Source: Gryganskiella cystojenkinii (lineage: Eukaryota > Mortierellomycota > Mortierellomycetes > Mortierellales > Mortierellaceae). Taken from it: a stretch of DNA of 64,000 bases. Made by a program: the position numbers and the translations under genes. The stretch is taken from positions 6,788-70,787 of the forward strand of contig JAAAIG010000009.1 in assembly GCA_015852425.1 (NCBI GenBank), written 5' to 3'. Every line of letters begins with the position of its first letter. The first letter of the stretch is position 1. Positions 1-12,000 of this stretch are shown here, one piece after another. Below the pieces are notes generated by a model. That model made no database searches, was not told the DNA's origin, and worked only from the letters and a program-made list of their open reading frames with translations.

Positions 1-1210
1 CGTCTCCGCCACCCTGGACACCCGAAAAGCAATTACCGGAACCATCGCCCAAATCCTCATAGGCCAAATCAGCGACTGGGACATTGAACGTGACACCGTT
101 CAATTTGAATCCAACGTTGTCGGTGCTGGAAGCGGCCGAGCAAGGAACCAACCAACCATTGTTAGGGTCGTTCGTGGAACCAGGAATCTTGGCATGAACG
201 GCAGCGGCAGCGGCATTCGAGATAATGACTAAGGTCGTGCCGGTATCCACAATACCCTGAGAGGTCTGACCCAATGAAGCACCGTTGAAGGAAGCATCAG
301 AGATCAAGATTTGCCAGTAACCCTTCTTGGTGACGGGGACATAGGTCAAAGAACCAGTGTACTTGGTCGAATCAATTCCGCCAAAGAGATAAGCACCGCC
401 CTGACCGTTGAAGAGACGTTCCGAGGGCAAGAAGGCCGAGACAACGGGCTGAGCCAAGAGACCGCCAGCGATGGCGTTATCGAGGAAGGTCTTGACACCA
501 GAAACAGACTCGATGGTATCCCATCCGAGACCAAAGAGACCATCCTCGGGCGAGGAACCGAACTGGGAGGATTCCTTGGTGGCCAAACCGATGGTCTGAC
601 GAACAGAGATACCACCGACAGAGACGATATCAGATCCAAGAGTACCAGAGGCAGAGGAACCGTCACCGTAGGAGATAGTCCACGGGCGACCGTCTTTCTG
701 GAAAGTCGAGGACTTAGAGGAGGTGAAGCGAGTGTGAGCCTTGCAAGCAGTGGTAATGCAGGTGCTCGAGGGGAACCAGATGTCGGAGGAACCCTGGAAT
801 GTTTGCAGTGATCAGAAGGGGTAAAGTGAGTCAATTTGTTTCATATTTGATCAAACCAGTCTCGGTGATCCTTTGATCAGGAACGATCGCACATGTGAGA
901 ATACAAATAAACCTACAGTATCAAAGTCCAGCTTGACCGTCTGGGCAGGGGTACCGACAGAGACGGAGCCGTAGTACTCAAGATCGGGGCTGACATTGGT
1001 CAAGGGAACGGAACCAGAGGATCCAGTGACCTTGATATGGGGGTAACGAGCGGCCATCTTGCGAAGCTGAGCAGGGGTGTTGTGAGTGTAGTTCTCACGA
1101 CGGGTCAAGGCAACGGCATGGCCGGCGTGGTGGGGGCGTCTGGCGACAGGGGAGGCCTCAGTGACGGCGAGAACGGCGACAGCCAAGGAAACGAGAGCGG
1201 TGATCTTCAT
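1..1210 (-). CDS. Secreted pepsin-family aspartic protease (A1), 3' end outside window
   Basis: Two exons are visible: 917-1210 and 1-793, the second running off the window. Intron 794-916 (GTAGGT..CAG) falls inside the catalytic motif, so splicing joins DFDT to GSSDIW. The start at 1210 gives a signal peptide (about residues 1-20, hydrophobic LVSLAVAVLAV) and a basic propeptide. The first catalytic Asp is D97 (DFDTGSS), the flap is SYGDGSSASG near residue 140, and the second catalytic Asp is D281 (GIVDTGTT). Known for the family: two-Asp endopeptidases that activate themselves in acid, usually about 400 residues. About 362 residues lie in the window, so only the C-terminal tail is missing. 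It is likely an extracellular digestive protease of rhizopuspepsin type; a vacuolar role is less likely given the N-terminus. Confidence 0.95.
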
Positions 1211-1279
1211 GATTGTTTTCGTTTGATAAGGGAAGGAGGAGATCGGATGAAGAATAGAAATGGGGTGGGGGATCGTTTG

Positions 1280-1287
1280 CTTTTATA
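1280..1287 (-). promoter_or_regulatory. TATA box of the aspartic protease gene
   Basis: The minus strand reads TATAAAAG about 70 bases upstream of the protease start codon at 1210. The spacing would leave a short untranslated leader. This suggests a strong, regulated promoter, as is common for secreted proteases. Confidence 0.6.
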
Positions 1288-3414
1288 CGTGCTTCATCCC
1301 GGAACATCGTTCGATCCTTTCCTATAGTCTGATTTTGATGTTGTGGGAACGCTGTGATGGTGCGAGCAGTGGACTAAATGGATGGTAGCCACTCGCTATA
1401 AAGAAGCCTTTTCTCCAGATGCTAACGGTTATGACCGAAGGATGAGAGCCCAGTTACAGTACTGTACCACGAAAACTGGCAAGAGGCGATACAAAGAGAG
1501 AATGGTTTAAAGTGCCCGTGTGATCGAAAAAAGAAGTGGACACAGAAAACACGAACTCAAAAGAGTCCACCTGGATGACGAAAAACAGAAAAGGGAACGA
1601 AAATTGTCCATGTCTCCTGTTGAGCGTTGGAGAAGGTCCAATCGAGTGCGTCCTTTCGATCGAACAGAGCCTAGGCTGAGGCAGAAGTTGAATCGTCTTG
1701 GCTAATAGAAAGAAAAAGGCAGCAGAAAGGACACAAACTTAACCCTAAAAGTAGTTTCTTGCCTGCATTGAGGCTCTCTCTCAAGGCGATTTCTCAGGGA
1801 CCGTTGAGAGAATTTGAATGTTGTCATGCTCAGGAACAGGAACGCGATTACAGAGACTCGGTGGGATTGGTCAGTCGTCTAGTCACCTGCACAAGGTTAT
1901 GTAAGGTTTTCTTGTTTTTGCTCGTTATCGTTCCCATGGGGACTCTTTTTTTTCGTAAGCGTCCATAAGGTTAAGATCTCGGGCATCAGGCGTGTGTTAA
2001 TGTTAAAGAGCAGTACGGGTAAACGCAGAAGGCAAGGTCCTTTCGTCCTGACTGCGGACAACACTGTATCGGTCCACTTGTACTTTCTTTCCGGCATCGG
2101 TCAAGATCGAGTCAGCCTTACAGGTGCTAACCAAGGGGTGATAGTTTATGAAGGTTGGCTCAATGTTGCGTCCAAAAACGCAAGGCTCGTCTTTGCCGAG
2201 GCTGTGAGTGGGTCCAGACAACTCCAAAAACCGCCAATATCCCGGTATCGATCGCCATTTCGTTCATGGTATGGAGAATAGTTCTAAATTTCGAGGACAG
2301 TACTTTTCGACTCTATTTTATTTTTGATAGACGGTACCGTTGGAAATAAACGTCCAACTGGACTCAAGGTCACGAACTATTTCAACAACACTTGAGGTTT
2401 CCCACGAATGACTCGTTGTTGGCATGTACAGTAGGTATCTTGTGTCTTGAAAGTGTGATTTGAGTGACATTTCTGTACCATGAATTTCAAAGACATGCGC
2501 TCTATGGCGCGATAGAGGAAAAGTCAGCAAAGAGAGAGAACGAGAGCAAACATAAAGTCGTAAACAACTGTCCATCGGACCCTCCAAACAAGAAATCGTA
2601 AAATTCAGGAAAAAGTGAAGAAAATGCGCCATCTGTAGACTATACGGCAAAGGAGATCAACACAACAGGGCACAAAGAGTGGCCACCCGTTACGTGGAAC
2701 CCGAAAGGAAAACACTAAAACCATAAACCCATGTGTATCGGGAGGAAGGCTTGCGAAAAAAGAAGACCCTGCAAATCGTCAAGAGCTCTCAAATTCAATA
2801 GAGATCCAACAAGTAAGGCAGGAATGGGGCCATTTTTTTTTATTTTTTTTACTTTCAGGGCTCAAGGCGCTCTAGGCCTGACAACCCTTCCTCTCTGGCA
2901 TTTTGCTTCCGAATATCACACCGTTCATTGCTTGGATACAGACCAAACGAGGAGATCTTGTTTTTTTTCTCAGACTTGTTTATTTGTTTGTAAAGATGTC
3001 GCAATTTGGCGTTTTGTTTACTGTGTACAGTACTGTACAACCTGAAGACGAAGGATTTGTAGCATTGGTGTCCCTCTCAAGGTCACAAGGCCCAGAGCAC
3101 AAACAAAAAGAGAGAGGGACAAAACCCTGTCTCAAATTGTTTATTCTAATATGGAGAACTCATCGCTCTCATGGGAAACACATAACACGAGGATATTCTT
3201 TTAAAAAAATAGACGGCCTCTTGTTATGATTGAGATTCTAGACCGTTCAAAGTCACAGCGAGTGACCCATGCCTGAATAAGACATCTGTCAACTATCTAG
3301 GCAAATGTTGTAAACCAAGCGCGTCTATTTTTTATGTGTGTTCGATTATGCGGAAAAGGTGTATTAGTCCATACTGGACTTGCGTATAATTGAATAGAGC
3401 GACCAAAAAATATC
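1288..3414. other. Intergenic, no gene supported
   Basis: Only short unrelated open frames occur here, with no splice-linked coding run and no recognisable domain. It lies upstream of the minus-strand protease and downstream of the minus-strand Kre9-like gene, so it should hold the protease promoter and the Kre9-like gene's 3' region. Confidence 0.6.
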
Positions 3415-4661
3415 TTAATCATAAACCGCCGAGTTGGCCGCCGCGAGAATCAATCCGATGACGAGACCGAGACTAGAGCCAACCAGACCACCGACAACAC
3501 CTCCAAGACCTGTCCCTACAAGTGACAGAGCCGCCATGCCCAGTCCGGCATACTTGAAGAACGTCTCCCCAGCCGATTTCTTTCTTTCACTCTCCTTCTT
3601 CTCGGCATCCTTACCGGGGTCGGTCATATCAAGTGGCGGAACATCCGAGGAAGCGTCGCTATTTTGATCTTGTTGTTTTACTGGAACGGCGATATCGACC
3701 AAAGATGGTGGTACAGTCAAGGGAGTCGTGAGATCATCAACAACAGGAGAGGAAGACGCGGGGTACTCGGGTGGGGCCGTAATTGAGAGTTTGGTAGCCA
3801 CGCTTTCAGGGAGGGCCTTGGAAGGCGCGGGGAATGACCCATCCTCAAGAATTTGGGCTAGAACCGGCGCAGCGGGAGCAACAGGAGCAGTGATAACAGT
3901 CTCAGGTGCCACTGCGAGTGATGGGGGAGAGGTTTCTACCAGAACAGGCGATGTAGGCCGAAATGCAGGGATTGGGAAGGGTGTCTCCAGTCCCACTGGA
4001 GCTATATTTGGAACCGAGGTATCCTTTTTAACAGGTGGCAGCAGGGGATCCGTAGGCAAATCGTCTGTCCTTGTGTGGAGAGGGTAAAGTTTAGGGCAAC
4101 CGACCAGGAACGTATCTGAGCGTCCAACGATTTCCTGGCCGCCTTTTGTCTCGGATTCGACCTTGAGGAAATACTCTGCAGCAGAAGGGCATGAATTGTC
4201 CTGAAGGACCTGCCAGTTGTAGTTGGAAGGTTGAGACTAAAAAAGATGTGGCAAACAAGAACGATAGGGTCAAAAGTTCTTGTTGTTCGTTCTATTTTCG
4301 CCTTGACAATCGAGCTTTTCCTTTTTTTTTTTGATCTCAGCGTACAGGGGAGACTTACGATATCGTAAAGGGCAATGACGTTGCCATGGTGATTGTCAAC
4401 AATTGAAACCCTCCATGGACTGGCCTTGCTAACCAAAGAAGAGTCGCATCCAGTCATGTCGACTTTGACCACGAGGTCGTCTCCAGAAGTCACGACACGC
4501 TCATCACCAGACCATTTCATGGAGGGGGTTTCAACTTTGACACAGTCCAAGGTCCTGGCGTTGTCTATGATCGGCGCGGCAGTGATAGTCGTGGTCACAC
4601 ACAAGATCGAAGCTACTGTGAGACTGACCAGCTTGAACGCCGGGATGAGCTGTACGTGCAT
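3415..4661 (-). CDS. Kre9/Knh1-like secreted protein with proline-rich stalk and C-terminal glycine-zipper membrane segment
   Basis: Two exons, 4359-4661 and 3415-4236, joined by intron 4237-4358 (GTAAGT..TAG), give 374 residues. Residues 1-28 are a signal peptide (VSLTVASILCV core). Residues about 40-150 resemble the Kre9/Knh1-like N-terminal fold: KWSGD, then PWRVSIVDN, a YNWQV core and a closing SDTFLVGCP. The intron splits this domain. It is followed by a Pro/Ser/Thr/Val-rich stalk, a charged stretch (KDAEKKESERKKS), and a final hydrophobic segment of about 35 residues dense in Gly (GLGGVVGGLVGSSLG). Kre9-type proteins act in cell-wall beta-glucan assembly, but this domain also occurs in many fungal surface proteins of unknown role. 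No clear GPI cleavage site is seen because the tail ends in a polar AVYD. The architecture is well supported; the wall role is inferred. Confidence 0.8.
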
Positions 4662-5478
4662 TGTTTGAAATTGTTGTGCAAAAGGCGAAAAATAGATAAG
4701 GAGAGAAAAAATCTTATGGAGAAGAAAGGGTTTCGTTAACAGTAAGCGGTTTTCCTGTTATACGGTACCGGATCGGAAGATATCGTATAATTACAACGGA
4801 TACCGACATTCCTCATCTCTTTCTATGTTTTTCGTCCTCGTACTAAAGACATATATAACGCCACTCATAAACTGTCATATTCTGGTATTCAGGACCCACG
4901 AGAATCCTGGACCGTGGGTTCAGAAAGAGCAACAGGTACCCGGGTTTATTAAGAAAGAAAAAAAAGCCCGGTAGCGGAGGAATGTCAATTCACGCCAATC
5001 TTGAGTCTTTTTTTTCCTACTTCTTTTGAAGAGACAAAGATAAAGCTGTTATTTAAAGTCATTGTCCTAAACGACGCGTTTTCCCAGTTGTGGTTGTTAT
5101 GCGAAATATTTTTAATCACAAAGGCACTTTTGGTATATTTATTCCACCTTACTTTTGACCTTTCTCTGCTTGTATGAAAATACAAGAAGCTGAGGCTGGA
5201 ATTTTTTTTAATACGTTGGAGAGCGATTGGATTAGAGTAAGAAAACAAAGGGTTCTATGTTTGCAGTAAAACACGATAATGGGTCGCAACTAGTTGGGAT
5301 GCCGAGCTTGACCCGATAATATGATGATGAAAATGAGAAAAAAATAATACAGACGGCGATGGGAGCCAGCACATCGGAAAAAGAAATACGAGAAAGTGAA
5401 AAAAACACAATGCTATACAATTAGGAGTAGAACAAGGAAGCCAATACGAGACACCAAAAAAAAAATTGGGCATTTTTT
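4662..5478. other. Promoter of the Kre9-like gene and 3' flank of the zinc-finger gene
   Basis: No coding run is seen. The stretch nearest 5478 is AT-rich, as expected for the 3' untranslated region and poly(A) site of the zinc-finger gene. The part nearest 4662 should be the promoter of the Kre9-like gene, without a convincing TATA box close to its start. Confidence 0.5.
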
Positions 5479-8400
5479 TTACATCTCGACCATCATACGA
5501 TGAGAACCATTGCCGCCCATAGAGCTCAATACCGCAAGTTGTTGAACTTGTTGTTGTTGCTGCTGATGTTGCTGTTGCGCCTGGGCCTGAGCCTGGTTCC
5601 GTTGCTTCATCTGGAGCTTGGTCATCTGTCGCTGATGGGTTTTGACATGTTGCGCTATTATGGTTTTTCAACATCAAAAGGAATCCTATCAGTACTTCTG
5701 GACTTGAAGGAATCGTATAACAGACCATGATGGAAGAAAGGAAGGAAGGAAGAGATAGAGAGATAGAGAGAGAGAGGGCGGACTTACAGAGATTATCCGA
5801 ACGCGAAAACTTCTTTGTACAGGTCGAGTACGGACAGTTGAAGGGTCGTTCGAGAGTATGGGTCTTGATATGACGCTTCAGATGCTCAAGTCTCTTGAAT
5901 CGCTTCGAGCATCCGATCACGTTACAGGTATGGTGTTTACCAGAACCACCATGCTTGCTACTGCCACCACTGCTGCCGGTACCACTCGTAGTGCTCCCAG
6001 TAGTGGTAGAAACTGCAGTTGCAGTGGCGCCGGTACCCGCGGATCCAGTACTGTTAGCAGGAGTTGCGGTCGCGGTTGAGCTCGTCGGGGATCCATTCAC
6101 GTTCGATGGACTGCTGGTGCCTATTATGTTTAAAAGGAGAAAGAAAGATGAAAATCGTCAGAATAATAAGAAAGCTTGTTTTGCCATCAAAATTAACATT
6201 CAAAATGATTACACTTCTTCAAACTAAATGACCAGTATCTATACCTCGAGGTCCAGTAAGACTAGTCGAAGAAGAGGAAGCAGAAGAGGAAGAGTACAGG
6301 GGTTCATTCAATCCAGGAGTGGAAAATGGGGAGGTAGAGGACATTAACGGGTGGGGAGGAAGTGCAGAATTTGGAGAAGAATGATGCAACATGGGCGGAA
6401 AGCCGCCGTGGTGATGATTTTGTTGATGATGATGAGGATGATGTTGAAGAATGTGAGCATGGTGAGGATGGGGATGGTGCAAGTGAGCGTGATGTTGTTG
6501 TGACAACGGATGCGGGTGCTGTTGTTGTTGGTGGTGAGGGTCAACGCTTGTCATCGGGGACGCTACCATTTGTTGATGTTGCTGTTGCGAGTAATGAAGA
6601 TCGGCGGCAGACGAAGGCGAAGAGGAGGTATCCATTCCGTTCGAAAATTGGAAGCCATGATAGTCTTGATGGTACCCATGTTGATTGAAGGACGAGACCG
6701 AGGAAGACGAATCCGCAGAGGGGAGAGACGAATAAGAACTCGTCGTAGACTCGAGACTGGGTTGGTGGTGCAACTGGTGATGATGTGCATGATGGTGACC
6801 ATGGTGTTGTGGCTGGTGATGGTGATGAAGACCCGCTTGATCGAGGCCGGAGAACCCGCCATGTAGCATGGGCATGAAATGGGTCGAGATCGAGGACGGG
6901 AATCCAAAGTGCTCATAGTGCTCCATTGGAGTAGGATGAGGCGATTCGCCATCAGGACCATGACCACCAGGGTGCAACATGGCTGCGTTCACAGTGCCAT
7001 CCTCATAGGGTTGCTTGTGAATGTCGCCGGGTGCGACAGACTTGAGATCGAGACGGATAGGCTCAAACCGAGGCACCATCGAGCTCAGGTTCTCGAGTGG
7101 GTCAAGAGGGTACATGGTCGAACCGGCCGAGAATGGATACCCAGTGTTTTGACTCATCATGGTGTAGGATTCATCGCCACCGTGCATCGAAGAAGGTTCT
7201 CCAAAGGGAGAACTTGGTGGAGAGTAATCGCGACGATTGTACTCATCCGAACCATCGGCAACATAGGAACCTGTAGCAGTTATGCCCTGGAGAGGATCCG
7301 AGCTGTTTTCTTGCTTGACAGAGGACTCGCTTCCATCCTCATTCATGGTACCGTCATCATCGTGGATGGATCCCTTCTTTGAATGAGTCCTCAAATGGGC
7401 CGAGAAGTTGTCCGATCGACTAAAGGATTTGTCGCAACCCTGGACACCACAGACGAACGGACGTTCCTTGGAATGCACCAACATGTGTCTCTTGAGATGC
7501 TCGTATCGTTTAAAGCTCCAGCCACAGGCGGGGAACTTGCATAGGTGCTTGTTGTTGCTGTTGCCGCTGTTGCTGCCGGTGCTACCAGTGGAAGACATAC
7601 TCGTGGTAGAACAAACAGAGTTGTTACGCTTGATCTTGACGCCTTGGTGGTGAGGCAAGCGATCGTCGTCCTCATTATTGTTTTTGTTGTTGTCCTCGTC
7701 AAGGGAGTTGTTCTGGAAGGAGGACAGGAGACCAAGGCTTGAGGAAGAGGTCGAGCTGATCGTGTTCAGAGCTGTACCGGGCATGAAACTCTCGGGCATG
7801 GGCGACGGACAAGCAGAAGAGTTGGTCGTTGAGGGCAACATCTGATGGTGAAAGCCATGCTGTGACTGTTGTTGTTGTCCGAGGGAGGAAGCACGGTAAA
7901 ACTGCATCATCGTCGGGTCCACATGTGTGGTTGCAGTTGCGGATGTGGTCGCAGTCGTCGTGGAGGCCGTTGAGGACGGGGCAGTAATCGAATCCGGGAA
8001 ACCACTCAGGGTCCCAGAAGGGTAACCACCGCTACTACCGAGCATCATCGAGTTTGAGGACAGATTGGACCAGGAAGCTTGTCGATGGAGTGTCTTTTCT
8101 TCGGCGGAGATCTTGCGACGATGTTCGGCCATATCTGCGGTCAACGTCGGGACAGAGTTACGGCGGTGGTTGGGCAACATCATGTGGTCCATCATTAGAC
8201 TCGTGTTGTGTCCGTGCATGGCCATGAATGCAGCCGTGGTAGAACTTGGCACCAAAGACGCCGATGAAAAGGAGGAAGGAGAGGTAGGGATCGAAAGGGG
8301 TCCCAAAGTAGCCTGGACAAAAGCAGAGTTACCAACACCATGGGTATTACCGTTGGGGCTGTGTTGATATTGGTGATGCTGGGGAGTGGTCAAAGTCGGG

Positions 8401-9057
8401 TCGATATGGGTTGCTGTTGAGGACGAGGTCGAGTAGAGAGGGTGACAGTTGGTATCAGTTTGGAAGTGATGAAGTGAATTGTTTTCTGGGTTCATAGATA
8501 AATGATGTGCTTGTTGTTGAGATGGGATCGGTGTGGCTCCGAGCATGATGTTGGTGTTCTTGTTGCCCTTGAGAGAAAGAGGAGAGGAGTGGAGATGTTG
8601 TTGTTGGGGCGCGCTGACAGTGCTCATTTCAACATCTTCAGACTTGACAATGTCCCTAGGTGAGGATGAAGACGTGGGCTGGACTGTTGAAGAGGTGGGG
8701 TCACTGTTGTTGTTGTTGGACATGGAATTGAGTTGGAGAGAGCTGTCCATGGACTGCTCTGCAACTGAAAGAACCGGCAAGGAAGGAAGAGCAAGAGAGG
8801 CAAGGATGAAAAACGGAAGGGGTGCAGAAAGCACAAGGCGCAAAAAGGACGAGCCCAAAGAGTCATCGAGGCGATATTGAGAGTGGGAGCAAAGGAATGA
8901 AGGGAGCGGTAGGGAGGCATGCGAAATGGGGAGACACGGGATGGAGAGGAGGAACAAAGTTTAGCGACAAAATAACGAAGGCGATCGTCAATGTTGACAA
9001 CGTTATCATTATCCAGGGGAACGAACGGAGTATGTCCTTACCAGTGCTGTCGGCCAT
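5479..9057 (-). CDS. C2H2 transcription factor with two separated Msn2-like finger pairs (paralogue 1)
   Basis: Four exons: 9042-9057, 6245-8764, 5788-6120 and 5479-5654, all with GT..AG borders, give about 1014 residues. The first exon is only 16 nt (MADST plus one base). Finger pair 1 lies near residues 411-465 ([10 protein letters not shown] then [10 protein letters not shown]) and finger pair 2 near 907-967 ([10 protein letters not shown] then FSRSDNLSQH). All four fingers use C-x4-C and the linkers read SKERPF or TLERPF. The finger pattern matches yeast Msn2/Msn4 (FKRSEHLKRH, SRSDNLSQHIKTH), which bind the stress element AGGGG; this is from knowledge of the family. The rest is disordered: Ser/Asn/Gln-rich, with two His-rich clusters between the finger pairs and a Gln-rich C-terminus. 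It is expected to be a nuclear stress or development regulator; the target is inferred. The last intron splits the Ser codon after SRSDNL, exactly as in the paralogue at 42820. Confidence 0.92.
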
Positions 9058-12000
9058 GGTGATCTTTATGATGTATTGTTTGTTGTTTTGTGGAGAAGGG
9101 AAGGGGTCCTTTGTACTTGCTCTTTTTTTTACAAGGTAGAGAGTAAAGTGGTAGAAAATAAAGAAGGAAAGATGAAGAAATAGAAGGAAAAGTTTGAGAG
9201 AGATGAGCGAGAAAAGGAGAAAGACAAGAAGAGGGAAAAAAAAGTGGTTAGAAGATCTGCAACAAACTTTGTAACCAACGAGGAGCGACCTGCACGCCAC
9301 CACAAAAGAAACCATCATGGCCCACGGTTGTGGCCCCATAAGTGACCATGATGGGAGTTCCTGGGGATCAGGATGGTTACGAGTCTAGTCTGTTCTTTTT
9401 CGTTTTTTTTCTCAATGTCAATCTAAATATAAATCAAAACGAACATGCCCTCCTCATTGCCCCCCCCATTGTCCCGCGCGTAATATCTGTTGTGTCAAAC
9501 GAAAAAGGTACGCGAACCGCGTTCGATTGTCGTGACCCCAAAGCTCGCTTTTTTACCCCCATTTCTCCCCCCTCCTTTCCATCCTACGAGCGCTCCCTGT
9601 CTCGCCTTTTCTGAATGATTTTTTTTTGCTCAGATATCGAGATTTGGGGGCGAAGAAATTACATGGCATGAAAGCCCAATGTACCAAAGAAAAGATAAAA
9701 TAGAATAGAAAAAAAAGCAGCCCAAAAGAGCAGACACCAAAATAAAGGGAAACCTGAAACGCCATCATGCAAAACGAGAGGAAATCACGCACACAACAAA
9801 ATATTACACCGTCTTTTGCGTCCCTTTTACTTATTCGTAAGAAGAAAAAAGAGCTGGAAACACCAAGCTTCAAAAAGAGAGTTAATGCTTTTTTTTTGTG
9901 TGTGCGCTGACAATGTTTTGGCTCTGGCTTGGCTGCGCTTGTCGTTCAAGCCAAGTGAGCCCTCGTTCGCACTCTTTTTTTTTTTTCACTTTCGATCTGT
10001 TTTTTGTTTTGTTTTTTATCTGCGAATTCCAAATCAAAAATGAAATTGTTGGATCGTGCGTTGGGCTTGGGACGGCTTAGTTTGTTTGTTTTTTCGTTGA
10101 CTTTGAGGACGCGTGAACAACCCCATTCATCTCTCTTTTTTTTAAACAGTCGACATTATAGCTTTAGGAGAGTCAAAGGGGGTATTCAGAAGAGGTGCGA
10201 GCGGCCGTGTGTGAGGGATAGAACAGGGGGGCAAACCTCAAAGTGGTTCGTGACCTCTGGGATCTGGTCTTCACCTCGTACTGACGTCTGTTTGTGTATG
10301 TTGAGGATCCAAAGTGCTCCAAGGGCTCAGGGAATGTGTATTGTGTGATTGAGACGATAAGTAGATTGGAAGAAGGGGTGAAAAAGATGAAGTGAAAGGG
10401 GGGAGAAGAGAGACTCGAAGGGGCGAGGGGAAACGAGTGCATGGGCCAGCTACAACCTGGATTGTTGCACCAAGTTAAAAAAAGAGGGCTCTCTTCCAGG
10501 GTTCAAAGGGAGACGAGCCTCTTAGCAAACCATCACCACCACCACTTTACAAACAACCAACCAACCACCTCGCAAGAAATCCACCGAAACACGCCCACAA
10601 AGTGAAAACCACGTTATTTGTCATAGAGCTTACCAAAAATTATCTCTTTTGTCCTAGGCGATCAGAAGTCCCAAAACAACAAGAGTGACTAGGCGCGTGT
10701 AAAGGTACGGCAAGGCGAGGGGTGAAGGAGGGATGAAAGAGACAGGGAGAGAGGGGTGTGCGTGCAACAACAAATAGAACTGTAATACGGATCAAACGTG
10801 GGCGAGGGGTCTGATATTTTCCCTGTAACGTGGTGGACTGAGGCGTGGAATGTCGTTGGAGAGGGATAAAGAAATGTCCTGTGGCGAAGCCTTGGTGAGT
10901 ATTGGTCCTTGCAGAATAGAAGGTGAACTACGAGAAAAAAAGAGCGGAGGTGTATGAAGGTGGGGGGAGAAAGATGAGAGAGCAAAAACGAGAAATAAAA
11001 GAAGAAAAAAAAGCGGAGGAAGAGGAGGAGAGTCGAGAGAAAAAAAAAACTAGGGAGTAGCGTCCTCGTTGAACCTCAGGTTGGATTATAAAGCACGATC
11101 GGAGACAAGGATCGAAGGCGGAAGAGGAGGGGGAAGGTACTTGAAGGAGTTTTAACGGAGGAGGGGTAAGAGCAGTTGAAAGGTATTAGGAATGAAGGAT
11201 TATTAGGGAAATGAAAAAGGGTGCCGAGAGGACGGAGTGCAAGAGTGAAAAAAGAAAGAGGAACGGGAAGGAAAGAAGGATGAAATAAAAAAAAAATCGG
11301 AGACAAGGAAAGGCAGTTGCAGTGAGGATGTTTGCTGAAAGAAAAGAGTGTCAAAATAATGAGCTATTTGGGACCAACGGTGTTCTAACGAAGTGAGGGG
11401 ATCTCCAAAGAATGAGGTTTGATCAGATCAGAGGTTACGACGGACAGGAAGAGGGGGGGAAATGAGAGAAAGGAAAAAAAAAAAGAGAAAGAGCGCAACG
11501 AGAAATCGAAAGAAAGGAAGGGTATCAACGAAGGGACTACCGGGCAGATGACAGAGTCCAGGCTGGCTGCGGACCCTGCTATACTCCAATAGTCACTCTC
11601 AGAAATTGAGTCCCAATGGGGTCTTGAATTCGTTCAAGGTTGCCTAGTCTGATGCTTTGTTGTTGCTTACTTGTTTGTATTTGCGTCTGTTAGAAGAGAG
11701 AAACCAAAGAGCAAGGGCACCATCAGAGCCAAAGAAGAAAGGAAAAAAACAACAAAACCCTTTGGGCTCAACCTTGGTTGCCACTCCATTTGCGTTGTTT
11801 GTTTATTTGTATTTTTTGTGCCGGTTGGGATTTGATGCATGCAGCCGGACAACGACCACGACGACACACAGTATTTGTGCTTGACTGCATCGCTTATTTT
11901 CTGATGTCGTTGCTGTTGTTGATGTCGTGGTCGTCGTTTACGTGCATGTCGGTTTCTTTCTATCTCTGTCTGGTAATTGATTGACCGTATGAGAGGTAAG

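Noticed and set aside
311..811. Plus-strand open frame of 166 codons
   Set aside because: It is the shadow of aspartic protease exon 2 on the opposite strand.
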